Position numbers and translations under genes: made by a program
Source of the DNA: Hymenobacter terricola
Lineage (GTDB): Bacteria > Bacteroidota > Bacteroidia > Cytophagales > Hymenobacteraceae
Direction of reading: 5' to 3'
Assembly: GCF_017921975.2 (NCBI RefSeq)
Contig: NZ_JAGEMO020000022.1
Span: 1 to 34,657 of the forward strand
DNA: 34,657 nucleotides
Notes under the pieces: generated by a model
What the model was told of the DNA's origin: nothing
Databases searched by the model: none
What the model saw: only the letters and a program-made list of their open reading frames with translations
Shown here: in pieces, positions 6,986-15,919 of the stretch
Numbering within the stretch: position 1 is the stretch's first letter
How the letters are laid out: each line of letters opens with the position of its first letter

Positions 6986-7894
6986 CTACTGCTGGCTGGC
7001 GCGGAACAGCTTTTGCTTTTCATCCTTTGACAGGCTCTCGTAGCCCGAGCGCGAAATCTTATCCAGGATATTGTCGATTTCATCCTGCAGGGGCTGGCCC
7101 GGCACGGCGGGCTTTTTGGCGCCACTGGCAGAAGTGGCCGTCACGGGTTCGGGCCGGCGCGTGGTGCTCACGCGCATGGCCGGCCGGCTGCTGAACAGGT
7201 TGCTGAACCAGTTGCCCACGGCCTGCACCGGCCGGCCCAGGTCGCGGCCGGCCTGTAGCTGCTTGACGAAGAAGAAGCCGAGCAACGCCCCGCCAAGGTG
7301 AGCAATTTCGCCGCCGGGGTTACCCCCGTTCACGCCCGCCAGGGAAATCAGCACGACCACGGCCGCAATCCACTTGATTTTGACCGGGCCGATGAGAATC
7401 AGCATGAACGTATAATCGGGCAGCAGTGTGGCTCCGGCCACAATAATGGCCGTCACGGCCGCCGAGGCCCCCACCATGGGCGTACCCAAGCCGTCCTGAA
7501 ACGCGGGGACGAAGTTGTAGGTGAGCAGGAATACCAGCGCGCCGGCTAAGGCGCCCAAAACGTAGATGCTCACCAGGCGGCGGTCGCCGAGGTATTCCCG
7601 AACCAATTGCCCAAACCAATACAGGTTCAGCATATTGAAGAGGATATGGAAAAACTCTTCGTGGGTAAAGGCATACGTTAGGATAGTCCACGGATGCCGA
7701 ATTAAAATCGGGAAAGCTGATGAGATTTGAAACTGACTGAGAATAAGCGGGTAATAGCCAATAGCGCTACTAAATTTCAGTATGAATTTTAGCAGAATCA
7801 GGCTGGCAAACACCAGCACGTTCAGCCAGATAAGCTGAATCAGGGCATTATCGCGGCGGCTGAAGGCAGTGCGAATATCTTGAACAATACTCAT
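6986..7894 (-). CDS. rhomboid family intramembrane serine protease (with C-terminal extension)
   Basis: A 302-residue multi-pass membrane protein. The N-terminal loop and first helix (LIQLIWLNVLVFASLILLKF) are followed by the L1 region (HPWTILTYAFTHEEFFHILFNMLNLYWFG), which holds the conserved rhomboid HxxxN pattern. The catalytic serine is in GASAAVTAII, a variant of the usual GxSG, and the catalytic His is in GEIAHLGGALLGFF. After about residue 220 there is a cytosolic Pro/Thr-rich linker and a helical tail (DEIDNILDKISRSGYESLS) seen in many Bacteroidota rhomboids. The start is at the ATG at 7894; an in-frame upstream start lacks support. It is the last gene of a mutL-rhomboid-rhomboid run. 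Confidence 0.88.
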   Translation of the reverse strand: MSIVQDIRTAFSRRDNALIQLIWLNVLVFASLILLKFILKFSSAIGYYPLILSQFQISSAFPILIRHPWTILTYAFTHEEFFHILFNMLNLYWFGQLVREYLGDRRLVSIYVLGALAGALVFLLTYNFVPAFQDGLGTPMVGASAAVTAIIVAGATLLPDYTFMLILIGPVKIKWIAAVVVLISLAGVNGGNPGGEIAHLGGALLGFFFVKQLQAGRDLGRPVQAVGNWFSNLFSSRPAMRVSTTRRPEPVTATSASGAKKPAVPGQPLQDEIDNILDKISRSGYESLSKDEKQKLFRASQQ

Positions 7895-7963
7895 GGCATG
7901 AATTAAACGAATTTGGTGGATTTCGCGATGTGGGGGCAGGCCACAATCGCGAGTCACTACTAC

Positions 7964-8758
7964 TTAATAAAATCTTTCCCGGCCGCGTTCCCAAAACTTG
8001 AGCACGAGGAAGCCAATCAGCAGGCCGCCGAGGTGGGCGAAGTGGGCTACATTGTCGCCGGGGGTGCGGTGCACGCCATTATACAGCTCGTAGGCCGCAT
8101 ATAGGAACACAAAATATTTGGCTTTGATGGGAAACGGAAAAAACAGCAACATCAATTCCGTGTTCGGAAATAAATAGGCGAAGGCGAACAGGATGCCAAA
8201 CAAGGCACCGGAAGCGCCGAGCATTCCGCCCTGCGGCGAGTCCCGAACTTCGGTCACTACGCCATCGACGGCAGCAGTGGCCGAGTTGATATACTCCTGG
8301 TTCTGAGGGTTGCGCTGCAAAGCTTCCGCCAGGGTTTCGTAGCCCGTAGCCTCCGGGAAATAGGAATGGAAAAAATTGCTGAACTCGGGGCCGGTGGGCG
8401 AATGGTGGAATTCCTCCCGCGCCTGCTCCATCTTGTGCATCTCGTAGCCCCGCACGCCCTCGTACAGCACGCCGGCACCCACCCCGCAAATCATCCAAAA
8501 CGTTAAGAATCGCGCAGCGCCCCACCGCTGCTCCAGCAACGGCCCAAACGAAATCAACCCGAACATATTGGAGATGATGTGCCCCCAGCTGGCGTGCAGA
8601 AACATGTAGGTAAAGAACTGCCAGGGGTAGAAATACGGTGAGCCAATCGGGTACAAGCTACCCACTTGGGTGAGCAGCGGCAAAAAATTGGTTTGGGCAA
8701 GAAAGAAAACTACGTTCGCGATAAGCAGGTTGCGAACGGTGGGGGTGAGGTTGAACAT
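7964..8758 (-). CDS. rhomboid family intramembrane serine protease
   Basis: A 264-residue membrane protease. It starts MFNLTPTVRNLLIANVVFFL, with a first transmembrane helix at about 10-25. The L1 segment FYPWQFFTYMFLHASWGHIISNMFGL carries the conserved HxxxN, the catalytic serine lies in MLGASGALFGILFAFAYL, and the catalytic His in NVAHFAHLGGLLIGFLVLKF. A roughly 70-residue hydrophilic insert (about 105-170, MHKMEQAREEFHHS onwards) separates helices, an enlarged loop typical of Bacteroidota rhomboids. It lies 41 bases downstream of mutL and 69 bases upstream of the second rhomboid, so an operon is likely. Substrates are unknown. Confidence 0.9.
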   Translation of the reverse strand: MFNLTPTVRNLLIANVVFFLAQTNFLPLLTQVGSLYPIGSPYFYPWQFFTYMFLHASWGHIISNMFGLISFGPLLEQRWGAARFLTFWMICGVGAGVLYEGVRGYEMHKMEQAREEFHHSPTGPEFSNFFHSYFPEATGYETLAEALQRNPQNQEYINSATAAVDGVVTEVRDSPQGGMLGASGALFGILFAFAYLFPNTELMLLFFPFPIKAKYFVFLYAAYELYNGVHRTPGDNVAHFAHLGGLLIGFLVLKFWERGRERFY

Positions 8759-8799
8759 GGAACGAATGTAGGGCAGCGCGAGAGCTTCGCAGCCAAAGC

Positions 8800-10854
8800 T
8801 TATTTACGAAAATAGTCGGCCAGCTGCTGGCCATCGAGCAGCACCAGGGTTTTGCGGCCATCGGGGGTATAGCCGGGGGTTTGGCAGGCAAACAGCCGGT
8901 CGGCCAGGGCGTTGAGCTCGGATTCGGGCAGGCGGGTGGCGGCGGTGCCGGCGGCTACGCGGCGGGCCAGGGCGCGGGCCAGGCTCTCGCTCTGGTCGAG
9001 CTTGAGGGGACCGGCCGTGGTGCGGAACTGTTCAATCAGGCTTTCCAGCAGGTCTTTTTCATCCTGTGCGGGCATCCCGGCCGGGATGGCTTCCACGGCA
9101 ATGGTGTTGGGCCCGAACTCAACAAAAATGAACCCCAGCGCGTGCAGCGGCTCGGTGAGCTCGCGGAGCACGGCAAAATCGGCGGGCGTGAACGTGACGG
9201 TGCGTGGGAACAGCAGCGTTTGCGACGAGCCCACGGCGCGGGCCAGCTCCTGCCGATACTGCTCGTAGAGAATCCGCTCGCGGGCTGCTTCCTGGTCAAT
9301 CAGCAGCACCCCCGATTTCACCGGCACCAGTACGTAGCGCTGCTGCACTTGCACGGCGCGGCTGCCCGCGCCGCCCTCGCGCGCGGGTGCCGGGCGGGCA
9401 GGCAGGGCTTCGGGCGGGGCCAGGCCCAGCGAAAAATCCTGGTTTCCGGCGGGCGCTTTGGTCATTCCGGCATCTGCCGCGGCGGCGGTTTCGAAGCTGC
9501 GCACCGTGGCCTGGTCAGGGGCCACGTCCTCGCGCACAGGCTGGCCCAGCTCGCGGTAGAAAGCTTCCAACTCGCGGCGAGCCTGCTCGGTGGGGCGTGG
9601 CGGCAGGCCGCGCTCGTAGCCGTCGCGGCGGGTATCGGCATCAAAACTTGAAAACCCGGATGGGCCCGCCGGCGGCCGGGATGCCGCGGCCGAAGCCAGC
9701 GCATCGGGGCGGTAGCTGTCGGCGCTGGCGGCGCGGGCAGCGGGCGTGATGACTGGCAGGTGGTCATCGGCCTCGGTGGGCACCTGGCCGGTGCCCTTGC
9801 CCGCCCGCAGCGGCCGGATGGGCGCGAAGTTCACGTCCCCATCAAAATCGAGCGAGGGCGCAATATTGTGCAGCCCAAGACTTTGCTTCACGGCGGCGCG
9901 CACCACGGCGTACACCGTTTTCTCGTCTTCGAACTTGATTTCCGTCTTGGTGGGGTGCACGTTGATGTCGATGGCCTTCGGGTCGAGCTCCAGAAACAGC
10001 ACGTAGAACGGGTGGGTGTCGCGGGCCAGCAGGCCTTCGTAGGCGGCCAGCACGGCGTGGTTGAGGTAGGCCGAGCGGATGAAGCGGTTGTTGACAAAAA
10101 AGAACTGGTCGCCCCGGCTTTTTTTCGACGATTCCGGCTTGCCCACAAAGCCGCGCACCGAAATGGAGTGCGTCACTTCCTCGCAGGCGGCCAGCTGCTC
10201 TTTGTAGCCGTTGCCCAGCAGCGCCACGATGCGCTGGCTCAGCTTGCCGGCCGGCAGGCCGAAAACTTCCAGCTCGTTTTGGTACAGCGAAAAAGCAATC
10301 TGAGGGTTGGCCAGCGCCACGTGCTGAAACTCATCCAGAATGTGCCGCATCTCCACGGCGTTGCTTTTGAGGAAGTTACGCCGGGCGGGCACGTTGAAAA
10401 ACAGGTTTTTGACCGCGATGCTCGTGCCGTCGGGGCAGGCAGTGGGCTGCTGGCTGGTCACTTGCGAGCCTTCCACGAGCAGTAGGGTGCCGGTGTCCTG
10501 GTCGCGCTGCTTGGTGCGGATTTCAACCTGGGCCACCGCGGCGATGCTAGCCAGGGCCTCGCCCCGAAAGCCAAGGGTACGGATGCGGAACAGGTCTTCG
10601 GTCGAGCGGATTTTGCTGGTGGCATGGCGCTCCAGGCTCATGCGAGCATCGGTGGGCGACATGCCGGCCCCATTATCAACGACCTGCACGAGCTGTTTGC
10701 CGGCCTCTTTCACAATGAGTTGCACCTGGGTGGCCCCGGCATCAACGGCGTTTTCCAGCAGCTCCTTCACCACCGAAGCGGGGCGCTGCACCACTTCGCC
10801 AGCCGCAATCTGGTTGGCGAGGTATTCGGGAAGCAGGTGAATGATGTCGGGCAT
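8800..10854 (-). CDS. mutL: DNA mismatch repair protein MutL
   Basis: A 684-residue protein that couples MutS mismatch recognition to strand incision. The N-terminal GHKL ATPase has ELLENAVDAGA, VDNGAGM, ATSKI and TLGFRGEAL; the MutL transducer domain contains FFVNNRFIRSAYLNHAV and DINVHPTKTEIKFEDE. Residues about 345-500 are a low-complexity Ala/Pro/Arg-rich linker. The C-terminal dimerisation/endonuclease domain carries DQEAARERILYE near residue 520, equivalent to the metal-binding DQHA(x)2E(x)4E, but with Glu in place of His. The C-terminal block ACQTPGYTPDGRK replaces the CPHGRP motif of other nicking MutL proteins. I believe these forms are normal for Bacteroidota. Two rhomboid genes follow. 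Confidence 0.94.
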   Translation of the reverse strand: MPDIIHLLPEYLANQIAAGEVVQRPASVVKELLENAVDAGATQVQLIVKEAGKQLVQVVDNGAGMSPTDARMSLERHATSKIRSTEDLFRIRTLGFRGEALASIAAVAQVEIRTKQRDQDTGTLLLVEGSQVTSQQPTACPDGTSIAVKNLFFNVPARRNFLKSNAVEMRHILDEFQHVALANPQIAFSLYQNELEVFGLPAGKLSQRIVALLGNGYKEQLAACEEVTHSISVRGFVGKPESSKKSRGDQFFFVNNRFIRSAYLNHAVLAAYEGLLARDTHPFYVLFLELDPKAIDINVHPTKTEIKFEDEKTVYAVVRAAVKQSLGLHNIAPSLDFDGDVNFAPIRPLRAGKGTGQVPTEADDHLPVITPAARAASADSYRPDALASAAASRPPAGPSGFSSFDADTRRDGYERGLPPRPTEQARRELEAFYRELGQPVREDVAPDQATVRSFETAAAADAGMTKAPAGNQDFSLGLAPPEALPARPAPAREGGAGSRAVQVQQRYVLVPVKSGVLLIDQEAARERILYEQYRQELARAVGSSQTLLFPRTVTFTPADFAVLRELTEPLHALGFIFVEFGPNTIAVEAIPAGMPAQDEKDLLESLIEQFRTTAGPLKLDQSESLARALARRVAAGTAATRLPESELNALADRLFACQTPGYTPDGRKTLVLLDGQQLADYFRK

Positions 10855-10864
10855 TGGGGAAAGC

Positions 10865-10897
10865 GGGAAACGGGAATTGGGAAGCGGTCGACGGGAA
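10865..10897. repeat. GGGAANN heptad repeats upstream of mutL
   Basis: GGGAA occurs at 10865, 10872, 10879 and 10893, all on one 7-bp phase, with a degenerate unit at 10886. A further GGGAA at 10857 is off phase by one base. The tract begins 11 bases from the mutL start codon, so it would lie in the 5' leader of its mRNA. The 10855-11173 gap otherwise holds only the candidate nagZ-type promoter and a small inverted repeat. Confidence 0.7.
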
Positions 10898-10983
10898 GGT
10901 AACCAGCACGTCTACAAGCTGAAACGTGCACAGCAATAACCAGAAACTACTCGCGTTGTAAACCCGCGATGGGGTTTTCTGCG

Positions 10984-10991
10984 TACCTTCG
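10984..10991 (+). promoter_or_regulatory. -7-like element upstream of the GH3/serine hydrolase gene
   Basis: TACCTTCG matches TAnnTTTG at 7 of 8 positions. It is 182 bases before the ATG at 11174, so a long leader would follow. A second weaker candidate, CACGTTTG at 11062-11069, is closer. The choice is uncertain. Confidence 0.3.
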
Positions 10992-11064
10992 CGGCTAAAT
11001 ATGCGGAGTTCCAACGCGAAATTTTACGGCCTGAGTCGCACTATTTCAGGTTGAGTCCGGCCAC

Positions 11065-11081
11065 GTTTGGAACCTCCAAAC
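11065..11081. repeat. 17-bp inverted repeat in the leader region of the GH3 gene
   Basis: GTTTGGA, three bases, then TCCAAAC: a perfect 7-bp inverted repeat with a 3-base spacer, 93 bases before the ATG at 11174. It overlaps a CACGTTTG -7-like sequence, so it could be an operator or a small RNA hairpin. Confidence 0.5.
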
Positions 11082-11173
11082 CTAGCTGGCGGGTTCCGCT
11101 GCTACCCACGACAAAAGTACGGCCCCCGCGGCCCGTTTACCTCTTGAACCAACCCACCAACCTCGCGGGGCTG

Positions 11174-14137
11174 ATGCGCATCCCTTTTCAGCTAACTATT
11201 GCAGCCCTGCTGCTGGCTGCGGGCCTGCTGCTGTCGTTTTCCGAGGGCCAAAAAATGCCCGCCGACCCGCTGCCCGCTTCTCCTGTCGAAATGGCCTGGG
11301 TTGACAGCGTGTTCAACTCGCTCACCCCCGACCAGCGCCTGGGCCAGTTGTTCATGGTGGCTGCGTATTCTAATAAAGACCGCAGCCACGCCGACCGCAT
11401 CGAGCGGCTGGTGCGCAACCAGAACATCGGCGGGGTGATGTTTCTGCAAGGCGGCCCCAAGCGCCAGGCCCTGATGACCAACCGCTTGCAGGCCGCGGCC
11501 AAGGTACCGCTGCTCATCGCCATGGATGCCGAATGGGGCCTCGACATGCGCCTCGACTCCTCGGCCCACTTTGCCAAGCAGATGACGCTAGGCGCCATGG
11601 ACGACCCCAAATACGTGTACCAGATGGGCCGTGATATTGCCCGTAAGATGCGGGCCCTGGGCGTACACATCGACTTCGCACCGGTTATCGACGTGAATTC
11701 CAACCCCGGCAATCCGGTGATTGGCAACCGCTCCTTTGGCGAAGACCAGAACCGGGTCGGCGCATTGGGCATCCAGTATATCAAGGGCTTGCAGGACAAC
11801 AACGTGATGGCCGTGGCCAAACACTTCCCCGGCCACGGCGACACCGATACCGACTCGCACGTGGCCCTGCCGGTCATCAATACCGACCTGTCGCGCCTGA
11901 CGAAAGTGGACCTGGTGCCTTTTCAGCAGTCGTTTGAGGCCGGCGTGATGGGCGTGATGGTGGCCCACCTCTACATGCCGCTGTTTGACACGACCAATGC
12001 CAAAACCACTACCCTTTCGCATGCGCTGGTGACGGACCTGTTGAAGGACAAGATGGGCTTTAAGGGCCTGGTATTCACCGATGCGCTCAACATGAAGAGC
12101 GTGAGCAAGCTGTATAAAGACGGCGAGCTGGACGCCCTGGCCCTGGCCGCCGGCAACGACGTGCTACTGTTTTCGGAGGACGTGCCCTCGGCCCTGCTTC
12201 GCATTCGGGAGGCCGTGGCGGCAGGCACGCTCAAGCAGGAAGACTTGGACCTGCGCATCAAGAAAATTCTGCGGGCCAAATACTGGGCCGGGCTGGCCAA
12301 ATACAAGCCCACCAATACCGCCACCATGCGCGACAGCCTGAACCTGCCCGGCTCCAAGGTGCTGGCGCAGGAAATTTTCGAGCATGCCGTGACCGTCGCC
12401 AAAAACGACGACAACCTCCTCCCCTTCCAGCGACTCGACACGCTGCGCATCGCGGCCATCACCATCGGCACGCAGGCCGAGGGGCCGTACGCCACCATTT
12501 TCAACAAGTACCAGCCCGGCCCGGTGTACGCCGTGCCCGACCGCTACGCGCCGGACAGCACGTTTGCCCGCATTGCGGCTCGCCTCACCGGCTATAACGT
12601 GGTGGTGGTGAGCCTGCACAACATGAATAACACGCCCAGCCACAGCTACGGCCTGGGCGACGGCGCGCTGAAATTCATCAAGCAGCTGGAAGCCAACAAG
12701 AGCTTCAAAACGGTGGTGGTGGCCATGGGCAATGCCTACGCTCTCAAGTATTTGGAGGACGCCCACACGCTGGTTTGCGGCTACGAAGACCATTACGCCG
12801 CGCAGCTGGTGGTGCCGCAGGTACTGTTTGGCGCGCTGCCGGCGCGGGGCAAGCTGCCCGTCACCGTATCGCCCACGCTCAAGGTGACGGCCGGCATTGC
12901 TACCCTGGATTTGCACCGGCTACGCTACGCCGCACCCGAAAGCCAGGGCCTGAGCTCGCGCGTATTGGCCCAGATTGACAATATCGCCCTCGAAAGTCAG
13001 ACCTACGCCGCCACCCCTGGCTGCCAGGTGCTGGTGGCTAAAAACGGCACGGTGGTGTTCGACCAGAGCTACGGCTACTGCACCTACGACCAGAGCCAGC
13101 CCGTGACCAGCAGCACGTTATACGACCTGGCCTCGGTGACGAAAGTGGCGGGTACGCTGCAGGCCGTGATGTACCTCAAGGACCAGGGCAAGCTGAATCT
13201 GGAAGAAAAGGTGGCCACCTACCTGCCCGAGCTGGCCCGTACCAACAAGCGCGACATGACCGTGCGCGACGTGCTGCTGCACCAGGCCGGCCTCAAACCA
13301 GGCATCCCGACCTGGGAGCGCACCATCAACAGCAACGGCCTGAAACCGACGTTCTACGCCAGCACCCGTTCCGACAATTTCCCCAACGAAGTGGCCCCTG
13401 GCGAGTTCAGCACCAAAGCGGCCGACGACTCCGTCTGGGCCTGGACGATGCGCTCCAGCCTCATGCCCAAAATAAAGGGTAGGTACCCGACTGAATATTC
13501 CGACCTGAGCTTCATCGTGATGAAGCGGGTGTGCGAAAAGATTCTCAAGCAGCCGCTCGAAGGCTTTTTACAGGACAATTTCTACCGCCCGCTCGGCTTG
13601 GGCAGCATGACGTATAATCCGTTGCAGCGCTTCCCCAAAAGCTGCATCGCCCCCACCGAAAACGACACTTACTACCGCCGCGAGCAGTTGCAAGGCACGG
13701 TGCACGACCAAACGGCGGCCCTGGTGGGAGGCGTGGGCGGCCACGCGGGCTTGTTTGCCACAGCCAATGATTTGGCCGTGCTCATGCAGATGAACCTGCA
13801 AAACGGCCGTTATGGCGGCTCGCGCTTCTTTCAGTCGCCGGTCGTATCGGAGTTTGCGCGGCCCCAAACGGCCGGCAGCCGCCGCGGCCTGGGCTGGGAC
13901 CACGGCGACCCCAGCAAACCCGAAGGCCCCACCAGCAACCTGGCCCCGGCCAGCACCTTCGGCCACACCGGCTTCACGGGCACCTGCGTGTGGATGGACC
14001 CGGACAACCAGATTCTCTACATCTTCCTCTCCAACCGCGTGTACCCCGATGCCGGCAACAACAAGCTGCGCCAGTATAATATCCGGACGCGGATTCAGGA
14101 GGTAATTTACAAGTCGTTGGCGGCGGGGAAAAATTAG
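11174..14137 (+). CDS. secreted GH3 beta-N-acetylhexosaminidase (NagZ type) fused to a class C beta-lactamase-like serine hydrolase
   Basis: A 987-residue exported protein likely to act on cell-wall muropeptides. Residues 1-25 are a signal/anchor sequence (MRIPFQLTIAALLLAAGLLL). The GH3 domain carries the NagZ loop KHFPGHGDTDTDSH (216-229), which supplies the His/Asp acid-base dyad, and the nucleophile Asp303 in FTDALNMKS. The GH3 C-terminal domain follows (to about 585). The second enzyme domain (about 595-985) has the serine hydrolase motifs SVTK (Ser654, Lys657), YSD (Tyr775) and HTG (His931). Such fusions are known in Bacteroidota, but each domain's substrate is inferred. The start is set by the signal peptide; an upstream in-frame extension is rejected. 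The stop overlaps the convergent neighbour by 4 bases. Confidence 0.9.
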   Translation: MRIPFQLTIAALLLAAGLLLSFSEGQKMPADPLPASPVEMAWVDSVFNSLTPDQRLGQLFMVAAYSNKDRSHADRIERLVRNQNIGGVMFLQGGPKRQALMTNRLQAAAKVPLLIAMDAEWGLDMRLDSSAHFAKQMTLGAMDDPKYVYQMGRDIARKMRALGVHIDFAPVIDVNSNPGNPVIGNRSFGEDQNRVGALGIQYIKGLQDNNVMAVAKHFPGHGDTDTDSHVALPVINTDLSRLTKVDLVPFQQSFEAGVMGVMVAHLYMPLFDTTNAKTTTLSHALVTDLLKDKMGFKGLVFTDALNMKSVSKLYKDGELDALALAAGNDVLLFSEDVPSALLRIREAVAAGTLKQEDLDLRIKKILRAKYWAGLAKYKPTNTATMRDSLNLPGSKVLAQEIFEHAVTVAKNDDNLLPFQRLDTLRIAAITIGTQAEGPYATIFNKYQPGPVYAVPDRYAPDSTFARIAARLTGYNVVVVSLHNMNNTPSHSYGLGDGALKFIKQLEANKSFKTVVVAMGNAYALKYLEDAHTLVCGYEDHYAAQLVVPQVLFGALPARGKLPVTVSPTLKVTAGIATLDLHRLRYAAPESQGLSSRVLAQIDNIALESQTYAATPGCQVLVAKNGTVVFDQSYGYCTYDQSQPVTSSTLYDLASVTKVAGTLQAVMYLKDQGKLNLEEKVATYLPELARTNKRDMTVRDVLLHQAGLKPGIPTWERTINSNGLKPTFYASTRSDNFPNEVAPGEFSTKAADDSVWAWTMRSSLMPKIKGRYPTEYSDLSFIVMKRVCEKILKQPLEGFLQDNFYRPLGLGSMTYNPLQRFPKSCIAPTENDTYYRREQLQGTVHDQTAALVGGVGGHAGLFATANDLAVLMQMNLQNGRYGGSRFFQSPVVSEFARPQTAGSRRGLGWDHGDPSKPEGPTSNLAPASTFGHTGFTGTCVWMDPDNQILYIFLSNRVYPDAGNNKLRQYNIRTRIQEVIYKSLAAGKN

Positions 14138-14649
14138 CGCCGCATGCGCAGGGCCACAAGTTCGATGTGCAGGTAAGCACCGCCGCCAAAGTCAACGGCC
14201 TCTGTATTTATCGTTGGATAACCTGCAGTCTGTATCAGCAGCGAGCGGTTTGACCGGCCACTTTTTGGGCCATGACACCCTATCCACCCAAGTCGAAAGA
14301 AACCGGCTTCGTTGGTAGCAGCGGTTTTTTGGTCGCAATCTTTCCAACAGGAATATCGTGTCTGAATAATAGCTCCTCTAATAGGCTTGCCGGTCGTCAT
14401 ATCAACGACTATGCCCTGAGCGTAAGATGCTATGGTATCGAAGTAAAACATGGTAACCGGAGTTATTCGACCATTGCCCACTTTAACCAGCTTGCTTTCC
14501 CTTCGCCCCAGCATGCAGTTGTCGCATGGCTCCCGCCCTACTTCGCTGGCTACTTCGGGCGTAAACCACTTCTGGGCTTGGGCATTGCCAATGCCAATGC
14601 CAAACAGGAGCAGTAAAAGGATAATCCGGTCTGAACGCCGTAATGCCAT
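14134..14649 (-). CDS. secreted protein with carboxypeptidase-regulatory-like (CNA-B type) domain
   Basis: A 171-residue protein with a clear Sec signal peptide (RSDRIILLLLLFGIGIGNAQA) cleaved near residue 25. Residues about 75-165 resemble the carboxypeptidase D regulatory-like beta-sandwich common in Bacteroidota secreted proteins: GIVVDMTTGKPIRGAIIQT, then TNEAGFFRL and a closing sheet. Six cysteines (CDNC, CWKDC and a later C) may form disulfides. No catalytic residues are seen. Its base composition is visibly more AT-rich than its neighbours. It overlaps the 3' end of the GH3 fusion gene by four bases in convergent orientation. The function is unknown. Confidence 0.65.
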   Translation of the reverse strand: MALRRSDRIILLLLLFGIGIGNAQAQKWFTPEVASEVGREPCDNCMLGRRESKLVKVGNGRITPVTMFYFDTIASYAQGIVVDMTTGKPIRGAIIQTRYSCWKDCDQKTAATNEAGFFRLGWIGCHGPKSGRSNRSLLIQTAGYPTINTEAVDFGGGAYLHIELVALRMRR

Positions 14650-14770
14650 CGGAATTACGTAAAGAAGCGGGAGTGGCTAAAGCTACGCGCTGTGCATCAT
14701 TTGGCCGGCTCATCCGTCGTTGTAACAAAGCGACGGTTTCCCGGTTCGCTAAGCGCAACAGCATTTTCTC

Positions 14771-15907
14771 ATGAATATCGGCATCGTTTGTTATCCCACG
14801 TTTGGCGGCTCCGGCGTGGTGGCCACGGAATTGGGCAAAGCCCTGGCCCAGCGCGGCCACCGCGTGCATTTCATCACCTACAGCCAGCCCGTGCGGCTCG
14901 ATTTTTTTAATGAAAACCTCTTTTACCACGAGGTATATGTGCCGGCGTACCCATTGTTCCAGTTTCCGCCCTACGAGCTGGCGCTGACCAGCAAGATGGT
15001 CGACATCGTGCAGAACGAGAAACTCGACGTACTGCACGTGCACTACGCTATTCCGCACGCCTCGGCGGCCTACATGGCCAAGCAGATTCTGCGCACCCGC
15101 GGCATCCAGATTCCGGTGGTGACGACCCTGCACGGCACCGATATTACCCTCGTGGGCAAGGATGCCAGCTTCGAGCCGGTAGTCACATTCAGTATCAATC
15201 AGAGCGACGGCGTGACGTCGGTTTCGGATGACTTGCGGCGCGAGACTTACGAGTATTTCGCAGTTGAAAAGGACATCACCGTCATTCCCAACTTCATCGA
15301 CCTGAACCGCTTCAAAAAGCAGGATAAGAGCCACTTCCGCGCCGCCATTGCCCCCGAGGGCGAGAAGCTGCTCATCCACACCAGCAACTTCCGCACCGTG
15401 AAGCGGGTCGAGGACGTGCTGCGCATTTTTGTGGGCGTGCGGGAGCAGATTCCGGCCAAGCTGCTGCTCGTGGGCGACGGCCCCGACCGGAACCGCATGG
15501 AAAAACTGGCCCGCGACCTCGACGTACACCGCGACCTGCGCTTCCTCGGCAAGCTCGAGGCCGTGGAGGAAGTGCTGAGCGTGGGCGACCTGTTCCTGAT
15601 GCCTTCGGAAAACGAAAGCTTCGGCCTCGCTGCCCTTGAGGCCATGGCCTGCGAAGTGCCCGTGGTGAGCACCAACGCCGGCGGCATTCCCGAGCTGAAC
15701 GTGCACGGCGTGACCGGCATGCTCAGCGAAATCGGCGATGTGCCCGACATGGTCAAAAATGCCCTCTACGTGCTGGCCGATGAGAACCTGCCGCGCTTCA
15801 AAGCCGCTGCCCGCGCCCGCGCCGAAGAGTTTGCCGTGGAGAACATCGTACCGCGCTACGAGGAGTGCTACCGCAATGCCATTGAGGCCGTGAACGTGGC
15901 AGTATAG
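14771..15907 (+). CDS. bshA: N-acetyl-alpha-D-glucosaminyl L-malate synthase BshA
   Basis: A 378-residue GT4 retaining glycosyltransferase that joins UDP-GlcNAc to L-malate in the first step of bacillithiol synthesis. The N-terminus MNIGIVCYPTFGGSGVVATELG and the segments HYAIPHASAAYMAKQIL and TTLHGTDITLVG are the BshA signature. The GT-B C-terminal domain has NFRTVKRVEDVLRIF, LLLVGDGPDR and the donor-site E-x7-E pattern in ENESFGLAALEAMACEVPVV. BshB and BshC are not in this window. The 121-bp region upstream shows no convincing -7 element. The gene is followed by a 113-bp palindrome. Confidence 0.93.
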   Translation: MNIGIVCYPTFGGSGVVATELGKALAQRGHRVHFITYSQPVRLDFFNENLFYHEVYVPAYPLFQFPPYELALTSKMVDIVQNEKLDVLHVHYAIPHASAAYMAKQILRTRGIQIPVVTTLHGTDITLVGKDASFEPVVTFSINQSDGVTSVSDDLRRETYEYFAVEKDITVIPNFIDLNRFKKQDKSHFRAAIAPEGEKLLIHTSNFRTVKRVEDVLRIFVGVREQIPAKLLLVGDGPDRNRMEKLARDLDVHRDLRFLGKLEAVEEVLSVGDLFLMPSENESFGLAALEAMACEVPVVSTNAGGIPELNVHGVTGMLSEIGDVPDMVKNALYVLADENLPRFKAAARARAEEFAVENIVPRYEECYRNAIEAVNVAV

Positions 15908-15919
15908 ACGCTTCGCTCG

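Noticed and set aside
11051..11173. N-terminal 41-residue extension of the GH3 fusion from an upstream non-ATG start
   Set aside because: The extension carries no domain and would hide the signal peptide that begins at the ATG at 11174.
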